Counted from the first letter of the stretch, positions 1-13,434 are shown. The stretch: DNA of 64,000 bases from Medicago truncatula (GCF_003473485.1 NC_053047.1:1565001-1629000); one strand, 5' to 3'. Notes: a model not told the origin generated them from the letters alone. A program made the numbers and translations.

Positions 1-1120
1 AGTACCTGATTTTCACTCGCCTTGAGTTCGCCTTGAACTCGCCATGGCGAGCTAGTGTTTTTGTGAACTCGCCATGGCGAGCAGATGTGCTCGCGAGGAG
101 AGCTGCACAGTTCCTGAATGTTGTTTTGCTAGCTTGAATAGTAGTGGTTGATGTTGTTGTTTTTGAGCATGGTTATATACAATTATGCATTATTTTGGTT
201 GATTGAACTACTGGATTAATGATTACTGATGATGGTTGAAATGTCTGCCAATTGTTGAATCATACATATTATTAAAGTGGAGTCATATTGAGTTGCATTG
301 CATGGTCAGTTGTATGTAGATATACACAAGTAGGTCCATGGCATATGCATAAAACAGCGGTGAGGGCTTCGGTCCTGATGAATGCTTTAACCATTCAAAA
401 GCGGTGAGGGCTTCGGTCCTGTTTGGTACCACATGCATATTGCATTTCATTAAGAAGTCTAAGATGGTGTCTTAGCAGTGGTCATGTCATTTGCATGAGT
501 CTTGGTTGTTGGTTTCAGTTATTATCTGATGGATGTTGTTGGTGTTGAATATGCATTTATATATATTCATTGTGATCATGGTGTATTGTGGATGTTGTTG
601 TTGCTTGTAACTTATACACATATATATGTTTACAAGATGATGTGTTTGATGATTAGGGTGTTAGATTCAATTGAAGATCTTAATATCTATATTTATTGTT
701 GTGAATCTCACCCCTTCTGCTTGAAAATGTTGCCCTTCCTATGGGTAACTTGCAGGTGATCCTGAGTAGTTGGTGGTGGCTCAATGTCGTGTCTAGGGCT
801 CTGATACGTGGGATGAGAACTGTTATTTATATTATTGTTGTTTCTTTTCCATGTATCGAATTTTGGAACTTGTTGATGTGGAGCCTTTATTGTCTTTTGA
901 ATAATGTTGTTGAATTAAGCTAAGGCCTTTAATGCCGTAGGCTGTTGTTGGATTTGAAAACTATTCCGCTGCTATGTTTTCATTTTTATTAAGTGGTTTA
1001 ATTAAATAGTTTCATATGCTATTTAAGAATTTTGATATTGCAATGTAGCATATCCGTTTCTGGTGAATTACTCTGATGATTATTTGTTATTTATTTACTT
1101 TTGGGTAACGGGGTGTTACA
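1..1120 (+). mobile_element. LTR retrotransposon 3' LTR (partial)
   Basis: The first 1.1 kb contains no gene. It has a short motif (gcggtgagggcttcggtcct) repeated at about 357-376 and 401-420, a stretch near 770-815 reading like the 3' half of legume Gypsy-type LTRs (gtgtctagggctctgatacg), and an end at about 1111-1120 reading gggtgttaca, the TG/CA style terminus. The left end lies outside the window, so solo LTR and full element cannot be told apart. Small open frames at 502-923 are not credible genes. The Gypsy assignment rests on remembered resemblance, not on a protein domain. Confidence 0.55.
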
Positions 1121-1248
1121 CCAGCAATCATACAAACATATGCATCACATCCTATCAAACTATAGAGTTAAACAAGTTTGAAAGATAATAGTTATCACGA
1201 TAGACAACCTTCATCTATTTGTTGAGGAAGAAAAAGTTTCAATAAAAT

Positions 1249-2090
1249 ATGGCTTAAATATGCTTTTCATCCCTGAACTTACTAATCCTTCCATTTTGCC
1301 CCTGTAATTACTAATCATTTGAAAGTTCGTCCCTCTTCCCAGATAATCACTGCCACGTCATCAAATTAGCAAAATGGCATGGGAATTGACAAAAATACCC
1401 CTGGCTTATTTTTAAAATTCTGAAAAATTGTTTTTATAAATTAAAAAATCTGAAAATAATTTTAAAAAATAAAAAAATTCTAAAAATATTTTGAAAATAA
1501 CTTTTTCGAAAAAAAATGAAATAATTTTTCACATAATTTTAAAAAATATATAATCAGATTTTTTCGAAATTAATATTCTGATTTTTAAAAAAATCTTTAA
1601 AAAAAATCAGATTTTTTAATAATTTTCGAAATTATATATTCTGATTTTAAAAAAAATATATAATTTTCCATTTTTTTTTCATATTTCAAAAAATATATTT
1701 TTTAAAATTATATAATCGTAATTTTTTTTGAAATTATTATTATGATTTTTAAAAAAATCAGATTTTTTAATAATTTTTCGAAATTATATATTCAGATTTT
1801 AAAAAATTATATAATTTTATATTTTTTTCATATTTCAAAAAATTATATATATATATATTTTTTTTTAAAATTATTTTCAGATTTTTAAATTTTTAAAAAT
1901 AAGTCAGGGGTATTTTTGTCAATTCCCATGCCATTTTGCTAATTTGATGACGTGGCCGTGATTATCCGGGAAGAGGGACGAACTTTCAAATGATTAGTAA
2001 TTACAGGGGTAAAATGGAAGGATTAGTAAGTTCAGGGATGAAAAATCAAACGGCCTATAATTACAGGGATGAAAATCATATTTAAATCAT
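1249..2090. mobile_element. Foldback (long inverted repeat) element, non-coding
   Basis: The left arm (about 1249-1420) and right arm (about 1900-2090) are inverted copies of each other: the left reads forward through cttactaatccttccatttt and gtccctcttcccagataatc, and the right carries the complements. The core between them is almost pure A/T. A direct repeat aaaat flanks the element at 1244-1248 and 2091-2095, a plausible 5-bp target-site duplication. The right arm carries an extra copy of part of its end (around 2045-2075). No coding capacity. The superfamily is not determined. Confidence 0.75.
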
Positions 2091-2095
2091 AAAAT

Positions 2096-3526
2096 ATATT
2101 TAGAAAATGTTAAAGGGTGCCTTATGATATTGGTTAAGAGGACAAATTTAGAAGTGTTGTATTGAAAAATAGTAAAAAATGTTTTAAAAAATTAAAAAAT
2201 TACTGAATTCAATATAAACTTACCATTTTTAGTTTTTTTAACTAGTGTCTTTAAAATACTAGTTAGCATAACCCAATACATTATTACACATTGATCTAAA
2301 TTGACTCAAATAATATTAAAATGATTGAGAAAAAAATATAATAAATTTTGGTCGGTCACCATGTCAGGATATAATGGTCAAACTAAGTGTCAATTATAAG
2401 ATAAGATACTATGAACTTTGCCAAATTAATAAACCATGATTTTGTGAATCATCTGATCAGTGTGATTATTTTATCCAATTCTGTAAAACATGATTTACAA
2501 GTCACACAATCTTCTTTGTGGCTAATAACTAATAAGTGATACTTTTTTTAATAAAACCATTTGTATATGTTCAACTCATTAATGAAACCATGCTTATTTG
2601 AAAAAGATAGCAATATAGAAAGAAGAAAAAGGTACAACAACCGTGAATCCCATAAAACAAATTAAGAAAAAGGGAGACAGAAAAGGGAGGAAAGATATTA
2701 AATATAAATATAAAAAGGAGTAATTAAATTTTGAGATAGAGTTTTTTTTTTAATGGGGGAAGAGATAGAGTTTTGTTGTCACCTACTATCATTATGTCCA
2801 CGTCAATTAATTAGTATTTTATTATAACTAAAAACGATCGAATATCTCATGATTTACAACACTCATATATTGCGTGCATTATTCACTTGTATTAGATTTA
2901 TTGCTAGCAACACACTTGACACTTGTTTCAACCCTATATCTAATTCGTTGAAATTTAAATCAGTCCACTAAACATATGGTTGGTCCGAGATAATCAGAAT
3001 GACACCACAATTTTATTGAAGCGGTAAGGTGTAGTTTTTGTAAAATTATGGTAGATCACTGCGCTTTGATCAAACTCAGCACGTCACCATACAATAAATA
3101 AATCGTAAAGGCTTTACATAATTTTAGTGAGATTCAGTTGAATTTGAATTTAAGTTTGGTTCCTTGTTTGAAGTAGTTAGAATTGATAATGAATGTGTAA
3201 AATTGATTTTGATTTGTTTGATTGCTCTTGAGTACAATTTGGTTTTGTCTTTAGAATAGATTATAACTTGAAGTTAGAACTTGTAACTTTTTAGTCTAAA
3301 CATGATTTTTAAACGAAATTTGTTTTTCAACTAACTCTTATTAAACATAAATTACTTTACATTCAACTTACATGTAATCAAAATCAGTTTTCATCACCAC
3401 CGAAGCAAACATGCATTAAGTTCTATAGCACCAACGCTTTTGATTGAAAACATGTTTGGTGTCTTGTCTGATATACGTCAAAGTACGACACTAACACTTA
3501 TAATTACAATCAAATTTGTTCAAGTG
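2096..3526. other. Intergenic, no gene seen
   Basis: AT-rich spacer. I see no coding frame, RNA gene or well-bounded repeat. Fragments near 3400-3526 resemble the dispersed 'gacact..gtgtcg' repeats seen at 22263 and 40858. Confidence 0.5.
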
Positions 3527-3676
3527 GTGTCAATGTCGTATTCGATGTTCGTATAAGTGTTTCATAGCACTAAGTCGTGTCAATGTCATATCCAATATCT
3601 GTGTAAGTGTTTCATGGCACTAAGTTGTGTCAATGTTGTATCTGATGTCCCCCTAAGTGTTTCATGGCACTAAGTC
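3527..3676. repeat. 50-bp tandem repeat, three units
   Basis: Three consecutive units begin gtgtcaatg(t) at 3527, 3577 and 3627 and end in a ..catggcactaagt.. type sequence. The period is exactly 50 bp, with a few substitutions per unit. It lies about 450 bp upstream of the kinase start codon. Confidence 0.85.
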
Positions 3677-4125
3677 CTATGTATATAACAACCAAACATG
3701 ACCCAATAAGGCAAAGCCACATACACAAAAAGAAAGATCTTTGGTTTCAATAAATTGAGACAAAAGTGGTCACAAAACACACGTCGTGTTCAGGCAAAAT
3801 CCATGTGCCCACATGGATGATTGAGAGAGAGATAGATTCACATTCACAATCGAAAAAACAAACAAAACAACTTATTTATGTTTCTGTTTCTGTTTTTGTT
3901 ACATTATATTTATGTCTTCACCACATAGTAAATAGAACACAACACAAAAAACAAAATAACACAAACTGACCCACCAATGAAAATTTGTTCAAAACAAGAA
4001 CATGGATCCAAAGTTTGAAACTTTTAATGCTTCAAAGTAGTTTTAGTATCAAAAAAAGTAAAGGGTTGTTTTTATTTTTGTGATATATAAGTTTTTTGTA
4101 TGTTTTTTGGTGTTGAGTTGAAGAA
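3677..4125 (+). promoter_or_regulatory. Upstream region of the kinase gene
   Basis: Non-coding sequence leading to the kinase start. A TATA-like tatataag lies at about 4084-4091, close enough to the ATG at 4126 that it may be leader rather than promoter. The open frame 3766-3969 has no recognisable content. Confidence 0.3.
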
Positions 4126-7100
4126 ATGAAGAAGAGTGAGAGTGGTGGATATGTGAGAGCAGATCAAATAGATCTGAAGAGTTTAGATGAACAATTACAA
4201 AGGCATCTTAGTAGAGCATGGACTATGGAGAAGAAGAATAAGGAGAAAGAAGATGAAGGTGGTGAAGTTGAAGTAGGAAGATCTTCTTCTAATAGTAATA
4301 CAAGAAATAGACAAGAATGGGAGATTGATCCTTCTAAACTTATTATCAAAACTGTCATTGCTCGTGGTACTTTTGGTACTGTTCATCGTGGTGTTTATGA
4401 TGGCATAGATGTTGCTGGTACTTCTCTTTTTTTTCTCTCTCACTTTCATGCATTGTACTCTCTTTCTTATTTTGGCATTGGTGGTTTTTTGTTTTGTTTC
4501 CTTATCTCACATAACATGAAGAACGGTTAAACGTGTTTAACTTGGAGCAATTATGAGAAGTTTCTTAGAAAGCGTGCGAGTGAGAACAAAATATGCTAAA
4601 AAGATTCATGTTGGTTTGTCTGGTCAATCGACAATACTTAAATTGTCAGTCATGTTACAAACTGTTGTGTAACTCTTTCTAGAAAGAGCATGCACACTTG
4701 TTGTTTGTGTTTGTATTGGAATAGCGAGTCTGGTTCAACAGTAAAAAATACAATCAGAGAATACAAGAGATTTGATCATGGAGTTCGGCCAATTGTGTCT
4801 GTCTCTGACTAATTACAATTATACAAACTCAAGGTTTATAGATTACAACTTTGTGTTTAAATACTCGCTAGCTCGAGTGGACATGTCCACTTATCAAGAA
4901 ACTATGAGTCGTACCCAATAGTGTGTGTTTTTCCATTCATTTCTTATACACTTTTGTTTATGCAAGAGGCAAATTTGTTCACTTGGAGAAGCTCATGTAC
5001 TTGTTGGTGTCCCCTCTTCATGAAATGTGTAGCAAGTTTAAGCCAATCTAAATGCTAATATTACATATAGACAAGTTTTTTTTGGTAGTCACGCAATGAT
5101 TCTTGATATTGCAGAAAATCGTAGTCAAATGAGACTGATGCAGCCTCAATGAAGGCTGTGTTGTCGCGGACTCGCAGAGACATCAAAAACATTAATGTTG
5201 TTTCCCAAATTTGTATATAGACAAGTGATTCTTATAGAATTTTATGTAACTAACTCCTATTCGTTATTTTGTCGCAAAAAAACCTATTTGTTTGAGTTCT
5301 TATCTTGAAATGAAAGTATAATAAAGGATTGAAGAGTTTGTTTGAATTAAAATTGATGTTTTAGAGTTAAATTTTGCAGTTTTCTCAACTATGTCAAGTA
5401 CTTGTTATTGTGATTTTATTTGTCCATATTTTCTGCTCTTTTTCATTGTAAAATTAAGTTAGACATGAGTCCAAACTTTGCTGTCTTTTATTTCCATGAG
5501 TTCTTTAAAGAACCATGGAAGTTGATAGACTTCGGTTATTTTTATCGATCGTGGACCACCGCAATTTTGGAACTTTGTAGATCAAAATTTAAAAATCATG
5601 TGATTCACAAGATTAAGTATCATTTACCTTTCTTTTTTCTCTTTCTTAGAATTCACAAGAACCACTTGACTTGACAGTTGTGTCCATGAACATCATTATT
5701 CTTCTTTCCTTTTTTGAACTTTCATGTGTTTTTGTTTATTGCTGATAGACACCTGATTGAAAATAAAAATAAAATAAAAAAGAAAATTGAAAATATTGTC
5801 TTGTAATGACATGTCCTTATGATGCCTCATACATTTCTGACTCATAAAAAATATTCATCAATAATACTTATCCCCTTTGTAAGTTTTCATGTTTTTCATG
5901 ATGTTCTAAACAGAACATTATTATCTTAAGGTTGATGGATGCTAAACTTCTAAACAGATGATTCAATGCTAAGCAGCTTGTTTTTTCATTTTGTTTTTGC
6001 AGTTAAGCTCCTCGATTGGGGTGAAGAGGGCCATCGGTCAGACGCCGAAATAGCCTCATTGAGAGCGGCTTTTACCCAAGAAGTTGCCGTATGGCACAAG
6101 CTTGACCATCCTAACGTAACCAGGGTAATATTTCGGGTTTTTTCTTCGAGTTAAACAATCATAGACAAAATTGCGCTTTGTATTTTTGAAGATATTGTTA
6201 ATAGCGTACTATGGCCGATTTATTTCCTTCATTTGCTAATATGAATCAAACATTTACGGCAAAAAATATTGTGCGAAGTTCAGATTGTTCTGCACCTTGC
6301 AATGCTGCTTCTCGCTAGGCAATCCACCTGCTTTGCTAGGCGATAGAAACAACGAAACTACAGAAAGAGCTTGGTTAACATGAAAAGAAGAGCACAAATA
6401 TATTAGTTAAATTCAATAATTAATAAGCAACAAACTAAACCATTTTACTCCTAAAATTAACTACTGACCTAAGATAAATAAAGCCTAAAAGCAATAAAAA
6501 CATGTATACGATGAAAGAGTCAGTTAACGCTCCTTCATAGCATTCATGTGATATCATAACATGTGAATTGCTTGCAATGGCTGTTTTCTTGGGTTCAATC
6601 ATTCATGTTCGAGTTTTTGTTATTCACACCTAATGTCAAATCCATTCTGCAGTTTCTTGGTGCAACAATGGGAACATCAGATCTACAGATACAAACAGAA
6701 ACCGGTCATATAGGAATGCCGAGTAATCTATGTTGTGTTGTTGTTGAGTATTGTCCTGGTGGTGCTTTGAAGTCGTATCTAATTAAAAACCGAAGAAGGA
6801 AGCTGGCTTTTAAAGTGGTTGTTCAACTAGCTCTTGACCTTGCAAGAGGGTCCAATCCATATGCCTAATCTATGTCATATAAGTTTAATTAACATAATAA
6901 ATTTTCTTTCTATAATCCTAAAAAAATTCATTTTTTTTACTTTATATAGGTTGAGTTATCTCCACATGAAGAAGATTGTCCACAGAGATGTTAAAACAGA
7001 AAACATGCTTCTAGACAAGACACGAACGTTGAAAATCGCTGATTTTGGTGTAGCTCGTATCGAAGCTTCGAATCCTCATGACATGACTGGTGAAACTGGA

Positions 7101-7947
7101 ACCCTTGGTTACATGGCTCCTGAGGTACATGCATTTTCCATAGAAAGTATCACTCTTACGCATTGATATTGTCTGTGTTATTATTTAGCTTGACTTGCAT
7201 AGTTCCTGTTTTGTTTGAATTGCTTCAGATCTTAGAGACTTTGTATATTATACTTACCTGAAGAAATACTTGCAGGTTCTAAATGGCAGTGCATACAATA
7301 GAAAATGCGACGTGTATAGTTTCGGCATATGTTTATGGGAGATATACTGCTGTGACATGCCATATCCTGACCTTAGTTTTTCAGAAGTAACATCAGCCGT
7401 TGTAAGACAGGTAAGTGAAATATATTAAGCGGATTTACCATCGTAAATTAACATATCTTGGGAATTTTTTTTGGAAAACAACACAGAAAACTATTAGGGT
7501 GTGTTTGTTTCAAGGTATAAAATCACATTCTCGGTAATAACATTCCTTGGTCCTTGAAATATTATTACCAGGAATTCTATTGCCAGCTATATTGTGTTTG
7601 ATAAGTAGTATTTTATGAAAATTTGAAACAAATATGAGAATGTTATACTCTCGACCTGTAAACGGGCCTTAGGCATTATGCAAATTCTATGATGTCTAAA
7701 GTTGAGTGTTGATAATCCAAAATGGCTGTTTTTACTGCAGAATCTAAGGCCAGAAATTCCGCGATGTTGTCCGAGCTCACTCGCAAATGTGATGAAAAGA
7801 TGTTGGGATGCTAATCCGGATAAGAGACCAGAGATGGATGAAGTTGTCACCATGTTGGAAGCTATTGACACTTCAAAGGGTGGAGGTATGATCCCTCTTG
7901 ATCAGCAACAGAGTTGTTTATGTTTCCGCAGGTATAGAGGACCTTGA
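4126..7947 (+). CDS. Raf-like serine/threonine protein kinase (plant MAPKKK group C type)
   Basis: Six exons, 4126-4417, 6003-6124, 6653-6849, 6950-7124, 7276-7410 and 7741-7947, join in frame to 375 residues. The kinase domain fills most of the protein. Visible landmarks are the glycine loop ARGTFGTV (79-86), VK with catalytic Lys 99, alpha-C Glu 124, HRDVKTEN (215-222), DFG (235-237) and APE (260-262). The charged N-terminus (1-65) is low complexity. Length and order match the compact Arabidopsis Raf-like kinases such as At3g22750 and At4g14780, which phosphorylate Ser/Thr and are presumed cytosolic. Substrate unknown. All catalytic residues are present, so it should be active. Exon 3 uses a weak donor (gtccaa at 6850), but the frame and the family sequence ..LARGLSYLH.. 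support it. The ATG at 4126 heads the family's usual N-terminus. Confidence 0.93.
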
Positions 7948-9328
7948 AATATTTTTCACTATCAAGGAATGTTTTAAACATCGGACCGCAGATCAAACCG
8001 GCGATAAGCAGTTTGTATTTTATCTCATTTGTATTAAGAATAGAGAAGGAAGAATCAAGATGGAAAACACCAAAAAAAAAAAAGTGAGTGAAAGGCATAG
8101 TTAATGAAGAGCTCTACAATTACTTTGTTAGGCTATAATTTTTGTAAAGCTAATTTGTATTCCTCATTTTCATTCAAACCATTTTTATAATATGTTTCTC
8201 TATGTAAGTTGTAACACTTGATAGTAGTAGCATGGACTGTTCCAACACTAATATCAAGGTCCTCATGGTTCCATTTGATTATCTGTTTTTGATGAATATG
8301 AATCAAACTCAGTACCTCGGAGTTTACAACACTCGCAGACACTGCACATCAACCATTGTGCTAGACCTGTTTTGGCTGGATTTGCTCATGCTCATGCACA
8401 TTAATATATGACCTATACTATAATCTTGGAAATAAATATACAATTTGTCCCTTAAAAGGTGGTTTATATTTGCGTTGCTTTGTTAAGAGATGTGAAGACT
8501 AATGAAAGTAGTCTTTACAAGGTTTGAACAATCCTCATCTCGAGTTAGCATTTGAATTGAGTTAGGCCTAACTCCAAATTTTGTTTATACGATCAAAAAC
8601 AAAATAAGCATACATCGTTGATGAATTTTTGCATACATTTTTTGGTAGAAACTGGTTGAAGCTCCTAATCTCAGGGGATGTGGAAAATGACAATAATGAT
8701 GCAAAAATTGGATATGAATATGAGATACGGGATTTTTTTTCAAAAACTAAGGTACATCGCATGAAATAATGTATAATATAATAGGAAAGTATCAACGTCG
8801 TTCAAAAAGAAAAAGTTTAAGTTTGGTTTAGTGTAAACAAGTGTACACTGCCGACAAATCACAATCATTCATATGTGACTTTGAAAGCAATTACGATTGA
8901 AGTCGAACAATTGTTATCGAAAAACGATTATAATTAGTTGACAACGTAAAAAACTATTATGATTGACAATGTAAGAAAAACTACATTGATAGGGAAAACA
9001 TAATTTTATACTTAACTTTTTGGTAAAAAACAATTATGATTGACATGTAAAAAAAATTACACTGATAATATTATGTCTTCTCATATGAATAGCTCTAGTA
9101 CATGAATAACCTACATACAATTTCCTCACAAAACAGTCACAATTTCATTGATGAATTGATTGAATAATAGCTACAAGCCTTAAAAAAACATAATATATCT
9201 CAACCTGCTTAACTGAAAGCTAGATTCTGGATGTAAAAATCTGCTTCTCCGGTAACCGTTGAAGGTCGAACTACGCGTCGATCGAATACTCGTGTGCAAT
9301 ATTTAATAGCCGGAAAACATAAAGATCC
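7948..9328. other. Intergenic between convergent kinase and CYP38 genes
   Basis: This stretch holds the 3' ends of two convergent genes. No coding frame with recognisable content was found on either strand. AT-rich low complexity near 8820-9070 includes loosely repeated cgattatgattgaca-like words. Confidence 0.5.
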
Positions 9329-9500
9329 TTAACCAGCAATCTTGTAGCTGGGATTCGCCAAATTATCCAAACCAGAAACAACTTGAATAGATTCTATGAC
9401 ATCACCAACCTTAAGGTCTGCTAAGAAATCTTCATTTTCTGTTACATAGCCGAAAACAGCATATCTACCATCCAATATATTGGCATTGCTTGGTGTTAGC

Positions 9501-9532
<32 letters not shown>

Positions 9533-12500
9533 AGAACCAGAGTTGTCCTCAAATTCCTACTCAACAACATATATAAAGGAGTAAATTAAGGGTATATTTA
9601 TTCAAGATTACAGAAAGAAAGATAAAATATTAGCATGCTTAAAGAAAGCCATGTCAAAGAATAGACTTACATCTCTTGCCATTGCCATTGTTCCGAATGC
9701 ATTAAATGGAAGCTTTGTTTGAGCCTTGTATAGACCAAGCTCCTGTCCAAACAAGACAGAGGGTTCAAAAATTATAAAACAAAGTTCAACATGTAATAAA
9801 GTGAAACTTCATGCAAGAAGCCTATAGTAGTGTGACACTTATTTCTTCTGATCATAAAAAAAGGTGTGAAAAAGATTGGAAGAAACTGAAGTTACTTGAA
9901 ACAAATAAGAATTCATCGAAAAAATATCAGTCTACAAGTCATAGGGTTATGTGATCTTCATGGTATATATGTATTACCTCTAGAGTTTCTCCATAAACAG
10001 GTGCCTTTTCTCCCTCTACCATAATTTCTAAAGGTATAGTCCTTGTTTTCTCTGTACTTGGATCAATAAAACCCTCGGCAGGGCCTTCAGGGTCACCAGT
10101 TTGGACAACAAACCCATCCGCTGCACAAAAGTAAATGGAAACAAAACAAAACTATACTGGTGAAAATGTATATAACTAGAGAACCCATTTATGGATATTC
10201 CTACACAAAATTACATATTTCATTAACAGTACAAGATACATCAGCTTCGATCACAAATAAATTAAGTATTATGGACCTAGGATAGACTTATTTGTGCTTA
10301 TTTTTTGTCATATGCACTTGTAAGACTAATTGGGAGAGCTTATGAAAACAACTTATGACATGTCTATAAGCTGTTTTCAGCTCATTTCGACAAGCCCTCT
10401 AGGATAGTTTACAACAGTTTATATGAAAATAGTATGACTTTATCTATCTTTTATAATTGAAATAGCTTATACATAAGCACTTATAATGATAAGAGCCTAT
10501 GATACAAGCACTTATATGGTAAATGCTTATGATACAAGTACTTAATTTAAGTTATATATCAAAACAACGCCTAAATATATTCTAAAAGACAGTTGTAAAA
10601 GGTCTAAAACATTCTTGAACTAACCAACGATAGCTATAAGAGACCGAAAAACACAAACACAAACACCAAATATCGGATTTATTACCTCTCTGGATCTCCA
10701 TGCCATCATAAAAGTGTCTCTCTACCAAGTCAACGAAATTGCCGGCAGTTACAGGGGCATTATAACCATCAAGAACTATGTGGAACACACATTCCTCCAA
10801 GTTTGGATTGTCTTTAATCTTGACCTTCATATCTACAGCTGCTCTCCCTTTCAATAAAGGCAAATTTCGGTATTCCTCAGGCACTTCATATGGAAATCCA
10901 TCAACCATGTCTTCTTCAACACTGCAGAAATGCAATGCCCCAGGAACATCTCAGCTGCAGTCAATGAAAGGTTCTATATGAGAAAAATCTTTCTCTACAA
11001 GATTAATTTTCCAAGTCGTCCTCAATCTTCTATTGTTAGAAGGAGGATTGTTGTTTTTGCCGGTTCGTTAGACTAGTGATCCAGAGACCACAAACAAATC
11101 ATGTTGTCAAAATGAGTGTTTTTCATCGGCTGATTGACTAAACGTGATCACTAGGTGCATAGTAAGTCTGACATTAAGATTTTAGGCGTAGTTGGTTATA
11201 TAACGAGAACAACTCAACTAGTATCCAGTGATTCGGCCAATAGCATAGCCCGTTGACTAGGTAGATGTTTAGTCAAGGTTTAGGGACTTGGCCTAATAGG
11301 TTTACGCTATTGCTAATAGTTCATTTAATGACTAGTACTCTTCGGAAAAATAACTCCTTCTTATGCAGGTGATTTAGCAATTAAGACACTCACCCTCCAA
11401 CATATTGAAGAAGTTCCTTCTGTTTTGGTGCCACAGCGACCCGATTCCTATCTTGTAATATCAGTTCAAATTCATCGATACCAGCTTCCAGCTTATTAAG
11501 CAACTCAACTCCATGTTCTTTCTTTGATTCAGCTAAACCTGATATAATTAACGTCTTACCTTGCTTGAGAGCTCGAGATGCCTGTCTCACATTCTACAAC
11601 CCAAAGTAAAATACTCAGTTTCTATAGTTATAAAACGAAAGAAAAAAGAAACACGGAAGATCATATGCAATGTACGTGGGAAATGTTTATTATGGAGACA
11701 CAACAGTTGTTTTACAATTGTCTCTGAAGGGACTTGAACTTGTCCCTTGAGATTACTAGGTCAAACTTTTATCATCGAGCTGACATCTCATATACGCGTT
11801 ACGCAGTAAGCATAGGAAATGTAAACCAAAATTTTGGACAACAGAATAAGAATCTTACTCTTTCGACAGAGTCGAGTGCCTTGACTCCAGAAATCTTGAG
11901 ACTATCAGTAATATCTTCAAGTGGTTTTTGCACTTCTCTAATCGCCTTATTGTCAATAGGAAGACCATATCTCAACAATGCCCCAGGGTCCTTAATTGGT
12001 GGTCCAGATATCAATACAGACAGATCAGGTAACACGGGGTTAGCTGCATGTGCATCGTTAGGCAACCCCAACGTAGGAACTCCTGTTATTAACCCGACCG
12101 CAAGCGCTAAAGATATCGCGCATTGCTTTAAGCAAAATGACTTTCCTTTCTGCACCAAAATTTAACACAATAAGCTTTGTGACTCAAATCATATATAAAG
12201 GTAATCTCAAGTCTCATTATAAACATAACATGACTAATATACTCTTATTTATTGTATCTTAATCCACCTAAAACTCCACTAACTACAATTAATAGGTGTG
12301 TTTTAATAATTGAAATTCATTTTATCATTAAAATCAACGCAACTAATCATATTCTTAGGATCGCGCACAATTCAAATCTACCGATAAAGGCAAATAAAGT
12401 CATTAACACCTTATATTAAAAAAAAAAAAAATGTTGAGAATTACTACATGATACTAAATTTCAGAATTACAAAATCAAATGTGTTCTTAAAAAAAAAACA

Positions 12501-12808
12501 TCTTACATTAACAAAAAAAAAAAAAAAAAGGTTCAGAATCAGTTACATAATCTTCAAACAAAAGAAACAACATCATACATTAAAAAAGAACAAATTTTTA
12601 AGAAACTTACATGTTTATGATCAAATTGAGAATGATGGGTTGGTGGAGTTTGATAAGAGCAACGAGTAGTGAAACTTCTACTAAATCCTCCAACATTGGT
12701 ATTCAAAAATGGATAATTAAGACTCTTAGAGTGATTATTAGAGTGAAACAAAATGGGTGTAGTTGCAAAGTTGGAGCAATAGTGACGAGGAATGATGGAT
12801 GATGCCAT
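9329..12808 (-). CDS. CYP38: Thylakoid-lumen cyclophilin-type peptidyl-prolyl isomerase CYP38 (TLP40)
   Basis: Seven exons (12611-12808, 11859-12149, 11394-11593, 10686-10921, 9978-10120, 9671-9742, 9329-9556) join to 455 residues. Residues 1-66 are a Ser/His-rich chloroplast transit peptide. A hydrophobic stretch at about 76-95 followed by AHA (99-101) is a typical lumen-transfer signal. An N-terminal helical region (about 110-245) follows, including [20 protein letters not shown]. The cyclophilin domain runs to the C-terminus (for example [17 protein letters not shown] and [20 protein letters not shown]). In Arabidopsis CYP38 is needed for photosystem II assembly and its isomerase activity is weak or absent. 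The start at 12808 is the first Met giving a transit peptide; the upstream in-frame Met at 12967 lacks that character. Exon 6 ends GAT, giving ARDEF where Arabidopsis has AREEF. Intron 3 contains a probable MITE. Confidence 0.95.
11038..11361. mobile_element. Probable foldback MITE inside CYP38 intron 3
   Basis: The left end agaaggaggattgttgttt and the right end, read as complement, agaaggagttatttttccg match over roughly 45 bp with gaps. The intron is in the minus-strand CYP38 gene. A flanking TA on each side could be the target duplication of a Tc1/mariner-type element, but it is too short to be proof. Confidence 0.45.
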
Positions 12809-13430
12809 TGAAGGTAGAGAGAAAGAGACGGTGGAAGTGTAAGATGTTAGAACATAGACATAGATAGATAGATAAGGTTTTGTTGAACAAAGTTTGAGGT
12901 TTATGTTTTGTTTTGTAAAAGAGGATGTCATGTAACAAACAACATTGGTGGGAATGTCTTCATCCATTCATCTTGATACTCTAGATAAGATAACATGACA
13001 TTGGGCCCGCATGATAATAATGGTTATATTTCCACAAATGATATCGATATTGTTAAGTCGGACGCTCTGAATCTATGTTTGAACTTTGACTCTTTATTTT
13101 GTCTATCTAAAAAAATTATAGTAGATATATAAGTCAATTTTATTATTTTATGATAATACAAAATTTAATTAATTTTGTTTTCATGTGTTCTCTTCGAGGT
13201 GAGTTTTTTGCGAAACAATTTATAAAGATTCAAACTTTGGTTCTCCGTGTCTGTGTCTGAAAAACTAGTAGCTCCTTCGAGAAATGGATTTTAATTTTAT
13301 CATCTGAAAAATGATATTTACAATTATTTCGTTACACGTCCAACTTTTTTCATGTTTGCTCAAAATTGCAATAGCTTTTGCACGATAAATCACATTCTTG
13401 AGACTTATCAAGAAGCTAGCAATCGGGTCT
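12809..13430. other. Upstream region of CYP38, no other gene seen
   Basis: It contains the CYP38 leader and promoter, read on the minus strand. No other coding frame or bounded repeat was recognised. Several overlapping short frames on the plus strand are antisense shadows of exon 1. Confidence 0.45.
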
Positions 13431-13434
13431 AAGA

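Noticed and set aside
502-923. Two overlapping plus-strand frames near the window start
   Set aside because: They lie within the LTR and read as low-information hydrophobic sequence without homology features.
7498-7678. Possible MITE in kinase intron 5 starting gggtgtgtttgtttc
   Set aside because: The left end resembles common hAT MITE ends, but the right end (gtaaacgggccttagg) is not a convincing inverted match and no duplication was found.
12448-12669. Lys-rich plus-strand frame opposite CYP38
   Set aside because: It comes from A-runs in CYP38 intron 1 and antisense of exon 1.
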